DNA of 30,178 nt, from NCBI GenBank assembly GCA_023458215.1, contig JAEXAJ010000205.1, positions 1 to 30,178 on the forward strand. The letters run 5' to 3'. This DNA is from Bacteroidota bacterium (GTDB lineage: Bacteria > Bacteroidota > Bacteroidia > Bacteroidales > Bacteroidaceae). Below are positions 14,409 through 21,865 of the stretch, piece after piece (the first letter of the stretch is position 1; each line of letters begins with the position of its first letter). The position numbers and the translations under genes are program-made. The notes under the pieces were generated by a model, which worked only from the letters and a program-made list of their open reading frames with translations, searched no databases and was not told the DNA's origin.

Positions 14409-15704
14409 ATGAGAAAAATTTTATTTATTATACCTTATATTCCTTATCCTTTGAACTCAGGAGGAAATCAGGCCTTTTTCAATATGGTGGATTATATCCG
14501 CCAAAAATATTCAGTGTCATTGTTGCTTTATCCTAGATCGAAGAGTCAAAAGAGCAATGTACAGAGTTTGAAAAAAATCTGGTCTAATGTAGATTTCTTT
14601 ATATTTGAACCGGATGGTAGTAAGAAACAACATTCTTTATATTATAAATGGCTAAAGAAGATTCAGGATTCTGTTACTCGAAAAATAAGAAGATTGAAAG
14701 CTCGCGATAACCAATATAGGGGTTCTGATATTGTGCATGAGAAGTCTGTACTATCTCGTTCTATGTTTGAACGACTTGATTCAACTTATGTGGAGTATGT
14801 TGCTAAGGTTTCTAGATTAGGTTTTGACATAATACAAGTAGAATTCTATGATTTGATTAGTCTAGGGTATTTGTTGCCTGAAAATGTGCAGACTGTTTTT
14901 GTGCATCATGAGTTGATGTATATTCGAATAGAAAAAGAAATGTCTTTATTCCAAGAGGTAACTGAAGAGGAGCGCATGTTATCTCGCCTTGCAAAGGATT
15001 ATGAGCGAAATGCACTACTTTCCTATAAGCATGTAATTGCATTAACTGAAATTGATCGTTCTCTATTGATAGAGTTTTTGGGGCGCAGAGAACAAACTTA
15101 TAATTCTCCTGCGGTGGTAAAGATTGCAGAGGATTCAGAGACAAGATTTGTTACAGTAAAGAATAATCGTTTAACATTTGTAGGGAGTAAGGCTCATTTC
15201 CCTAATTTGGATGCTGTAGTATGGTTCTGCAGAGAGATTGCTCCTTGTTTGCGTAGGCGTGGTTTTCATTTTACTTTTCAAGTTGTGGGACAATGGAATG
15301 GAAGTTCTGTAAAACAAATGCAGTCAACTTGTCCGGAGTTAGAACTGGTGGGCTATGTAGAGCAACTTCATTCTTTTCTTAACGGTAGTATTTTTTTGGT
15401 TCCTATTCGTATAGGCAGTGGAATGAGAATGAAGATTTTGGATGGAGTTTTTGCTAAAAGTCCATTTATTACTACTTCTAAAGGAGTTGAAGGCATTGAT
15501 TTGCGTAATGGAGAAGAATGCTTGGTAGCTGACGATGCAGAAGATTTTGCAGATGCAATTATTAGACTGGCTGGTGATGAGGTTTTGCAAGAAAAATTAG
15601 CTTGTCAAGCAAATGCAAGATTGCGTGAACTCTATGAACCAAAAAAGATGTTAGAACAGCGATTGGCAGTATACGACCAAATATTAGAATATAAAAATAA
15701 GTAA
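14409..15704 (+). CDS. Glycosyltransferase family 4 (GT-B)
   Basis: This is a 431-residue GT-B glycosyltransferase. The N-terminus has FIIPYIPYPLNSGGNQAFF, the glycine-rich acceptor loop typical of GT4. The C-terminal domain has FVGSKAHFPNLDAV near residue 257 and LVPIRIGSGMRMKILDGVFA followed by TSKGVEGIDL, the nucleotide-sugar site, which aligns with E-x7-E enzymes although the first Glu is replaced by Gly-Ser-Gly-Met. That variant is frequent in the EpsH/PEP-CTERM-type GT4 group. A GTG codon at 14406 is in frame, but the adjacent ATG at 14409 is the likelier start. It lies between the two GT2 paralogs with 24-bp and 22-bp gaps. Specificity is unknown. Confidence 0.88.
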   Translation: MRKILFIIPYIPYPLNSGGNQAFFNMVDYIRQKYSVSLLLYPRSKSQKSNVQSLKKIWSNVDFFIFEPDGSKKQHSLYYKWLKKIQDSVTRKIRRLKARDNQYRGSDIVHEKSVLSRSMFERLDSTYVEYVAKVSRLGFDIIQVEFYDLISLGYLLPENVQTVFVHHELMYIRIEKEMSLFQEVTEEERMLSRLAKDYERNALLSYKHVIALTEIDRSLLIEFLGRREQTYNSPAVVKIAEDSETRFVTVKNNRLTFVGSKAHFPNLDAVVWFCREIAPCLRRRGFHFTFQVVGQWNGSSVKQMQSTCPELELVGYVEQLHSFLNGSIFLVPIRIGSGMRMKILDGVFAKSPFITTSKGVEGIDLRNGEECLVADDAEDFADAIIRLAGDEVLQEKLACQANARLRELYEPKKMLEQRLAVYDQILEYKNK

Positions 15705-15726
15705 AATTTTAAATGTTTCTATAAGA

Positions 15727-16656
15727 ATGACCCCGCTAGTATCTGTTATTGTCCCTAATTATAATTATGCGAATTATTTACCGCAACGCATAGATTCTAT
15801 TTTGCAACAAAGTTATAAGAATGTGGAGTTGATAATACTTGATGACTGCTCTGTGGATAATAGTAGGGACATTATTGAAGAGTATCGTTCGGAAAGTAGG
15901 GTGAAATGTATCTTGTTCAATGAAGAAAATAGTGGTTCTACTTTTAAACAATGGAAGAAAGGTTTTGAAAGAGCAGTTGGAGAGTATATTTGGATTGCAG
16001 AGTGCGATGATTATTCAGATAAATATTTTCTTGAAAAAATAATAGAGAAAATGTGGGCGGATAAAGATATAAAGATTGGATTCTCTAATTCCTACTGGGT
16101 CACATCAGATTCTAAGTTTATAAACAGAGACTATACCATCCGGAATGCTATGAAGATTTATAACGGCAGATATTTCGTTAAACGGCATTTACTTAAAGAA
16201 AATTATATTTATAATGCTAGTATGGCTGTTTTTCGTAGAGATGCTTTAAGTTCCGTAGATACTGAATTTGAAATTTATAAGTCTTGTGGAGACAAGTTGT
16301 TTTGGACTTCAATGGCAGTTACTGGAAAGGTACTTTTTATATGTGAGCCTCTTAATTATTTCCGTATTCATGTAGATAAAGTGACATCTAGGTCAATTAT
16401 AAACGGTACTTTGTTTAAAGAGGAATATGAATTGTTTAAAAAAAATATAGATAAAGGGTACATTACTTTGTTTAATCGGTGGGGGATTGTTCGTTATTTT
16501 ATTAAATACGTGTATAGAACAAAGTCTTCCTTTCTTACAAGCTCTATTTTTGAAGAGTGTATGAGGCTTTGGAGCCACGAAATGGATTTTCGTAATAAAG
16601 AGCTACCAGTGCTATATAGAATAGAATGCTTAGTTAGAAAAGTAAAGTTAAGATAA
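15727..16656 (+). CDS. Glycosyltransferase family 2 (GT-A), paralog of the one at 13419
   Basis: This is a 309-residue GT-A enzyme with VSVIVPNYNYANYL at the N-terminus, LDDCSVDNS near residue 38 and the DxD-type ECDDYS near residue 98. The downstream block YIYNASMAVFRR, SCGDKLFW and LNYFRIHVDKVTSR repeats that of the GT2 at 13419, indicating gene duplication with later divergence, probably giving two related but successive transfers. The stop codon shares a base with a possible ATG of the next gene (TAATG), indicating translational coupling. Sugar specificity is unknown. Confidence 0.9.
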   Translation: MTPLVSVIVPNYNYANYLPQRIDSILQQSYKNVELIILDDCSVDNSRDIIEEYRSESRVKCILFNEENSGSTFKQWKKGFERAVGEYIWIAECDDYSDKYFLEKIIEKMWADKDIKIGFSNSYWVTSDSKFINRDYTIRNAMKIYNGRYFVKRHLLKENYIYNASMAVFRRDALSSVDTEFEIYKSCGDKLFWTSMAVTGKVLFICEPLNYFRIHVDKVTSRSIINGTLFKEEYELFKKNIDKGYITLFNRWGIVRYFIKYVYRTKSSFLTSSIFEECMRLWSHEMDFRNKELPVLYRIECLVRKVKLR

Positions 16657-16667
16657 TGGTATTTTAT

Positions 16668-17747
16668 ATGAAGGTTTCAATTATTATTCCTGTTTATAAT
16701 GTCGCTTCTTATATTAGCGATTGTCTACGTTCTGTACTTAGCCAGGTTTATCAAAATATAGAAGTAATCATTGTAAATGATAAGACAGAAGATGATAGTA
16801 TGGCGATAGTTGAGGCGATGCTAAAACAGAATGCAACATCTTTTGATGTTAAGATTGTATCCCATCAGGAAAACAGAGGACTTTCTGCTGCACGTAATAC
16901 AGGTATAAAAAATAGTACTGGAGATTATTTGTATTTTTTGGATAGTGATGATGAAATAACAAAGGATTGTATTGAAAGATTGGTGTGTGATGCCATAGAT
17001 ACCCACGCGGATATAGTTGTTGGGGATTATCTCGTTCAAGGATCTGAGGAATTTTATCCTCCATTGAAACTGAAGAATTCATTTATTAATGGAAATAAAA
17101 AGATTATCAATGCTTACATGCGAGAGAAGATATATGTGATGGCATGGAATAAGTTGGTAAGAAAAGATTTTATTACTGAAAACCAACTTTATTTTAAAGA
17201 AGGGCTGATACATGAAGATTGTTTATGGAGTTTTCAATGTGTATGTCAGGCAAAAACATTAGCGGTTGTCAAATATGTGACTTATATCTATAAAATAAGA
17301 AAGAACTCTATAACTTCATCTATCTCTTTTGATAAAGAATTTTCTTCTGGAATAACAAATCTGACTGAAATGGTGTGGTATGCTGATAATCTCTCTATTT
17401 TGAAAAACTATAATGTGTCTTCTTTTCTTGAAGAGGAAAAGATTCGTTTACTTCGTAAATGTATGGCGCACGGTGAGCGTGTTAACGTTGGTGAATTATA
17501 CCAACTAATACGCACTTTACCTCATTTGGGGCGTTGCGACATATTCTTTTGCGAACTCTTCAAATGCAGGAAACTGATACGCGATGCCCATTATTTTTTA
17601 TCTTCTAATGCTGGTGAAAAGTATTATCAAAATGTACCGTTTTACCTTAAACATAAAAAACAAATAAAATGTCGTTTTTATAAATGGTTTGTTTATGTAT
17701 TGTTTTGTGTGCTTATAAACAAGCAGCCTGTTGTATCTCTAATATAA
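16668..17747 (+). CDS. Glycosyltransferase family 2 (GT-A)
   Basis: This is a GT-A glycosyltransferase of about 359 residues with the classical start MKVSIIIPVYNVASYI, the segment IVNDKTEDDS, SAARNTGI, and the DxD metal motif LDSDDE near residue 90. These features are of the WcaA/EpsJ type often found in capsule and LPS loci. I chose the ATG at 16668 because it gives the family-standard N-terminus. An ATG at 16656, overlapping the previous stop codon, would add only MVFY and cannot be excluded. The C-terminal 70 residues are basic and hydrophobic (FYKWFVYVLFCVLINKQ), probably a membrane-associating helix. The donor sugar is unknown. Confidence 0.9.
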   Translation: MKVSIIIPVYNVASYISDCLRSVLSQVYQNIEVIIVNDKTEDDSMAIVEAMLKQNATSFDVKIVSHQENRGLSAARNTGIKNSTGDYLYFLDSDDEITKDCIERLVCDAIDTHADIVVGDYLVQGSEEFYPPLKLKNSFINGNKKIINAYMREKIYVMAWNKLVRKDFITENQLYFKEGLIHEDCLWSFQCVCQAKTLAVVKYVTYIYKIRKNSITSSISFDKEFSSGITNLTEMVWYADNLSILKNYNVSSFLEEEKIRLLRKCMAHGERVNVGELYQLIRTLPHLGRCDIFFCELFKCRKLIRDAHYFLSSNAGEKYYQNVPFYLKHKKQIKCRFYKWFVYVLFCVLINKQPVVSLI

Positions 17748-17800
17748 GTTTATGACACAATTTGTGTTATCTGCATTTATGAAATTGTCATTTTTGATTT

Positions 17801-17830
17801 ACTATTTCAAATCTCAATATTCGAAATAGT
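17801..17830 (+). promoter_or_regulatory. Stem-loop in the gap between two glycosyltransferase genes
   Basis: ACTATTTC (17801-17808) pairs with GAAATAGT (17823-17830) over 8 bp with a 14-nt loop. It lies in a 116-bp gap, the only long gap inside the plus-strand operon. A second small palindrome, ACACAA-T-TTGTGT, is at about 17756-17768. There is no U-tract, so a partial terminator or a processing site is only a guess. Confidence 0.3.
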
Positions 17831-17863
17831 GAATGTTGTTAAATATTGCTAAATAGATTAATT

Positions 17864-18739
17864 ATGCTGTCAATTGTGATTTGTTCGATTGCTCCTGAAC
17901 TTTTAAAACAAGTCTGTCAGAATATACATGATACGATTGGGGTTGAACATGAGATTATCTCAATAGATAATAGGGATAAAAAATGGCCGATAGCAAGAGC
18001 TTATAATGAAGGCGCACGTCAAGCCCACTTCCCTTTTTTGTTTTTTGTGCATGAAGATGTTAGGTTTCATACACAAAATTGGGGTCAGTTTATTGAAGAT
18101 AAGTTACGCGAACCGGATTGTGGGGTCATTGGTTTTGCAGGGAGTAAAATCAAGTTTAAGGCTTATTCTGGTTGGTCACAATTTGCAAGATGGAAAAGAG
18201 CGCTTTTATTTCAGGGAGGAGAGGATAGTACTAAGTTAGAAGTAATAAACGTTGTTTTGGAGAGGCCTTTTGAAGAGGTCGTTGCATTAGATGGATTAGG
18301 TCTGTTTGTTCCCCAAAAGGTATGGGATAAGTATCCTTTCGATGAAGAAATGTTGACTGGATTTCATTGTTACGATTTGGATTTTAGTTTGCAGATAGCA
18401 GCAACAAAACAATATAAAAATTACGTTTGTTGTTCGCCAAAAGTCATGGTAGAACATTTTTCAACAGGAACTTACAGTCGGAATTGGTATCAAGAGACGA
18501 TACGGATGCATAAGTTGAAATGGAATGCTTTCCTTCCACTGAAGGTAAAGGACCTTGTTATAAGTAAAAAAATGCTTAAGAGGTGTGAAGAGAGATCTTT
18601 TAATACATTCATGCGTTCGCTTTTGAAGACTGATTATCCAGAGAAAAAGGTTGTTTTAGGGGAATTTCTAACTTATTCTTTTTCTTGGAAACACTTGGGA
18701 CATTCAGTTTTAAATGTGTGTAGATATATTGTGTCTTAA
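17864..18739 (+). CDS. Glycosyltransferase, GT2-like (StrF/Glyco_tranf_2_5 type)
   Basis: This 291-residue GT-A-like protein differs from the other GT2 enzymes in the cluster. It starts MLSIVICSIAPELL, then has EIISIDNRDKKWPIARAYNEGARQA in the nucleotide-binding half and FLFFVHEDVRF near residue 60. In this position HED replaces the usual DxD, the hallmark of the StrF-like subgroup. A later segment GLGLFVPQKVWDKYPFDEEM with GFHCYDLDFSL resembles the acceptor-side part of GT2 enzymes. A TTG at 17846 is in frame, but the ATG at 17864 fits the family start. It is preceded by a 116-bp gap with a hairpin and followed 12 bp later by a GT4. The substrate is unknown. Confidence 0.82.
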   Translation: MLSIVICSIAPELLKQVCQNIHDTIGVEHEIISIDNRDKKWPIARAYNEGARQAHFPFLFFVHEDVRFHTQNWGQFIEDKLREPDCGVIGFAGSKIKFKAYSGWSQFARWKRALLFQGGEDSTKLEVINVVLERPFEEVVALDGLGLFVPQKVWDKYPFDEEMLTGFHCYDLDFSLQIAATKQYKNYVCCSPKVMVEHFSTGTYSRNWYQETIRMHKLKWNAFLPLKVKDLVISKKMLKRCEERSFNTFMRSLLKTDYPEKKVVLGEFLTYSFSWKHLGHSVLNVCRYIVS

Positions 18740-18751
18740 ATTTGCTTAAGT

Positions 18752-19891
18752 ATGAAATTATTATTCCTTTCCCATACAAGTGATTGTTCAGGAGGAGCTC
18801 AGAAATGCTTGTTAGACTTGTTGAAGGGTATCAAGCAGATTTATCCAGATTGGCAAATTTTTATGGTATTTCCCGGTGCTGGTGATTTGGTTGATGCTTG
18901 TTCTTCTTATCTTGACGGATATACATTTCTCCAAATGGAATGGTGGTTGATAGGGGATGAGGAGCATATAACGCTACGAAAAAAAGTCTCGTATGTTTGT
19001 AATTTGCTTAAGTATTCTATGAAATTGGTTTCTTATTTGAAGCTAATAAAACCTGATTACGGAATTACGAATACAATTGTGTTGCCGCATTTGGCATTAT
19101 CATGTAAACTGTTAGGGGTGAAACATTGTTGGTTTATTCATGAGATGCCAGATTTGACTTGGCAGAATATCACTCCTATTTTTAAATATCGATTTATTTA
19201 TAAAGTCGTAGATCGTTTTTCAGATAAGATATTGGTGACTTCAGAATGCGTTAAATGCCATTATAGAAATCTTGTGGCTAATGATAAAGTGAGTGTAATA
19301 AACCAAGCTGTAGATTTACCCTTGATGCCTGATATGAATTATGCTCAAAAGGTTCGCAAACGATATACTATATTGTTGGTAGGAGCATTTGATTCAAATA
19401 AAGGTCAATTAGAACTTTTGCAGGCGGTAAAAAAAATCATTGTAGAAGGAAGAGATATTTTTTGTTATTTGGTGGGTCCGGATACTGGACTTATGTCTGT
19501 TTGCCAAGATTTTGTGAAAGATAATAGGTTAGATGGAAATGTGGAAATAGTTCCCTATGTGAAGGAGATAAGTTCGTATTATTTTAAAGTTGACGCACTA
19601 TTGGTTTGTTCTGCTTTTGAGACGTTCGGTAGGGTTGCGGTTGAGGCTCAAATGTGTGGACTACCAGTAATCCTTTCTAATGTCGGAGCTAATCCTGAGC
19701 GTATTGAAGATGGGAAAAATGGTTTGCTTTATCAAAAAAATAATATTATGGATTTAGTCGCAAAGATAGAAATGCTAAGAGATGATATTACTCGAAATGT
19801 GTTTATAGAAAATATTGATTTGGATGCTGTTCGGAAAAAGTATAGCACAGTACGTTTTGCATCACACTTTAGCCGGTTATTAAGTGAGTAA
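18752..19891 (+). CDS. Glycosyltransferase family 4 (GT-B)
   Basis: This is a 379-residue retaining GT-B enzyme. The N-terminal motif LFLSHTSDCSGGAQKCLLDL is the glycine-rich acceptor loop. The C-terminal domain has LLVGAFDSNKGQLELLQAV near residue 210 and CSAFETFGRVAVEAQMCGLP near residue 290, containing the E-x7-E pair, then DGKNGLLY. It is the last gene of the AT-rich glycosyltransferase run; a 12-bp inverted repeat follows 23 bp after its stop. Specificity is not readable. Confidence 0.9.
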   Translation: MKLLFLSHTSDCSGGAQKCLLDLLKGIKQIYPDWQIFMVFPGAGDLVDACSSYLDGYTFLQMEWWLIGDEEHITLRKKVSYVCNLLKYSMKLVSYLKLIKPDYGITNTIVLPHLALSCKLLGVKHCWFIHEMPDLTWQNITPIFKYRFIYKVVDRFSDKILVTSECVKCHYRNLVANDKVSVINQAVDLPLMPDMNYAQKVRKRYTILLVGAFDSNKGQLELLQAVKKIIVEGRDIFCYLVGPDTGLMSVCQDFVKDNRLDGNVEIVPYVKEISSYYFKVDALLVCSAFETFGRVAVEAQMCGLPVILSNVGANPERIEDGKNGLLYQKNNIMDLVAKIEMLRDDITRNVFIENIDLDAVRKKYSTVRFASHFSRLLSE

Positions 19892-19914
19892 AGCAAAATG
19901 TTACTGTTACATAT

Positions 19915-19965
19915 ACAAATTCAGTTGTAAGTCTAAATTTTTGTTACTTTGCAAACTGAATTTGT
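19915..19965 (+). terminator. 12-bp perfect inverted repeat behind the glycosyltransferase operon
   Basis: ACAAATTCAGTT (19915-19926) and AACTGAATTTGT (19954-19965) are perfect inverted copies with a 27-nt loop. The pair sits between the end of the last glycosyltransferase and the protease start at 20000. It could end the operon or be an operator for the protease gene; the loop holds TTACTTTG (19944-19951), one base off the -7 consensus. The AT-rich stem without a U-tract makes the terminator call uncertain. Confidence 0.4.
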
Positions 19966-19999
19966 CTTAATGTTCAACTTACCCTAATTTAAGTAAACA

Positions 20000-21643
20000 A
20001 TGATGCAATTTAGGCTCTTTTTATATGTTATTTCGGGAATATTATTTCTGACGGCTTGTCAGAAAGATAATGAGGAAGAAATTCCTCCTGTTCGAGATGA
20101 GCTGACAATTGAGCCGGCATCGGTTGAATTGGCAGTGGGTGAATCGTGCCAGTTGTTAGTTAAGTTGAATGGAGTACTATTGGAAGGAAGCAGAGTGCGT
20201 TGGAAATCAAACAGTAATATGGTCAGCGTAGATAATAATGGTAAAGTTATAGCTATTTCCCAAAATGAGTTTATTTCCGGATTACAAGTTGAAGCTTTTG
20301 TGCAAGGGCTTTATGCTGTATGTCCAATTACCATCTATCAGGAGTATGATTATAAACTTCGCCTGATTCTCAAGAGTAAAGGAAGTGCAGACTATTCGTT
20401 AAATCAGTCGGGAAAGTTCTTATCGCCCAAAGCTATTGAAAGGCGACAAAAAATGAATATTGCCATAGATGATTTAGACTTACCTATATCTAAAGATTAT
20501 CTAAAACAGATTGAAAAGGTTGGAGGTAAAATTGTTTCCCAAAGTAAATGGTTGAAAACAGTCTGTGTTCAATGTGAAGATGAAAGACTGATTGACGAGT
20601 ATAAAAGATTACCTTTTGTTGAAGATGTTGTAAAGGTATGGCGAAGTGAAAAAGGAAAGCGGAGACCTGTTATTTCTTCGATTAACTCTTCTGTAAATAG
20701 AAGTGTGGCAGGTTATTCTTCCGAAGATTATGGAGAAGCGTGGACAAATATAGCTCTTCATAATGGGCAAATATTGCATGAACGTGGATTTAAAGGAGAT
20801 GGTATTGATATTGCGGTGATTGATGCTGGGTTTATTGATTTATTAAGTAATCCTACTTTAAATACTATGCGGATTCGAGGTGCCAAATCTTTTATATATG
20901 AAGATTTGAATCCTTATAATGTGGATGAACATGGTGTTTGGGTTACAGCCTGTATGGCAACAAACAAGCCGGGATACTATATAGGGACTGCTCCGGAAGC
21001 TAATTATTGGCTTTTACGTTCGGAAGATTTGTCCGGTGATTATCCGGCTGAAGAAGATTATTGGGTAGCAGCCTTGGAGTATGCCGATAGTGTGGGAGTA
21101 GATGTCGTGAATTCTTCATTATATTATGTTACGAATGAATGGCCCTTTTCTTCACATAAGTATGAAGAGATGGACGGGAAAACTGCATTGCCAACACGAG
21201 CTGCTAATGTAGCCGTAAGCAAGGGCATCTTTATTGTATGTTGTGCCGGTAATCATGGGAGTTGGGTAGGAACTCCGGCCGATTCTCCTGATGTGTTGGC
21301 AGTAGGTTCTGCTACTGCTGATGGTGATATTGGTAGCTTTACGGCTTATGGTATGACTGTTGATGGGAGAATTAAACCTGATGTTGTAGCTCTTGGATCT
21401 TCAGCGTGTACAATAGGTATTGATGGAAAGATTGATTTTAGAAGTGGTACGTCGTATGCAAGTCCTATTATATGCGGATTGGCAGCTTGTTTATGGCAAG
21501 CTTATCCTTGGCTAACTAATCAGAATTTATTGGAGATTTTAAAAAAATCAGCTAATAAATATGCTACTCCGGAATTACCTTTTGGTTATGGAGTTATTGA
21601 TATTGAGAAAGCCATAAAATTGATAGAGGGAATGCAAGAATAA
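20000..21643 (+). CDS. Lipoprotein subtilisin-family (S8) serine protease
   Basis: This 547-residue protein has a type II signal peptide: a hydrophobic stretch ends in LTAC with Cys20 as the lipidation site. An Ig-like (BIG2-type) domain follows at about 35-110 (LTIEPASVELAVGESCQL), then a region at about 115-215 that resembles a subtilase propeptide. The S8 catalytic domain has Asp275 (AVIDAGF), His311 (DEHGVW), oxyanion Asn418 (AGNHG) and Ser485 (SGTSYASP), so it should be active. It is probably attached to the inner or outer membrane facing the periplasm or surface. The gene is alone between the glycosyltransferase operon and the ABC exporter, and its role in a glycan locus is not obvious. 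The substrate is unknown. Confidence 0.92.
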   Translation: MMQFRLFLYVISGILFLTACQKDNEEEIPPVRDELTIEPASVELAVGESCQLLVKLNGVLLEGSRVRWKSNSNMVSVDNNGKVIAISQNEFISGLQVEAFVQGLYAVCPITIYQEYDYKLRLILKSKGSADYSLNQSGKFLSPKAIERRQKMNIAIDDLDLPISKDYLKQIEKVGGKIVSQSKWLKTVCVQCEDERLIDEYKRLPFVEDVVKVWRSEKGKRRPVISSINSSVNRSVAGYSSEDYGEAWTNIALHNGQILHERGFKGDGIDIAVIDAGFIDLLSNPTLNTMRIRGAKSFIYEDLNPYNVDEHGVWVTACMATNKPGYYIGTAPEANYWLLRSEDLSGDYPAEEDYWVAALEYADSVGVDVVNSSLYYVTNEWPFSSHKYEEMDGKTALPTRAANVAVSKGIFIVCCAGNHGSWVGTPADSPDVLAVGSATADGDIGSFTAYGMTVDGRIKPDVVALGSSACTIGIDGKIDFRSGTSYASPIICGLAACLWQAYPWLTNQNLLEILKKSANKYATPELPFGYGVIDIEKAIKLIEGMQE

Positions 21644-21829
21644 TCATCCAATCATTCCACTTTAAATAACTGATAGCTTTTATTTGCCGCGACATGGAAT
21701 TTTACTTATTTGGCATTTTCAGTACATGCTGCCTCTAAAAAAGAAAGATTCTTGTTGATTTGTCTTGTTCTTAGACTTCCTTTTATTGAGAATTAGCATG
21801 TTTTCTTTCCTCATTCCCCGCTTTTCTCG

Positions 21830-21837
21830 TATCTTTG
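21830..21837 (+). promoter_or_regulatory. -7 box for the ABC exporter
   Basis: TATCTTTG ends 28 bases before the ATG at 21866, the most typical Bacteroides position. No clear -33 TTTG is present. Confidence 0.5.
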
Positions 21838-21865
21838 CCCCCTCAAATTCATTTAATAATATCCA

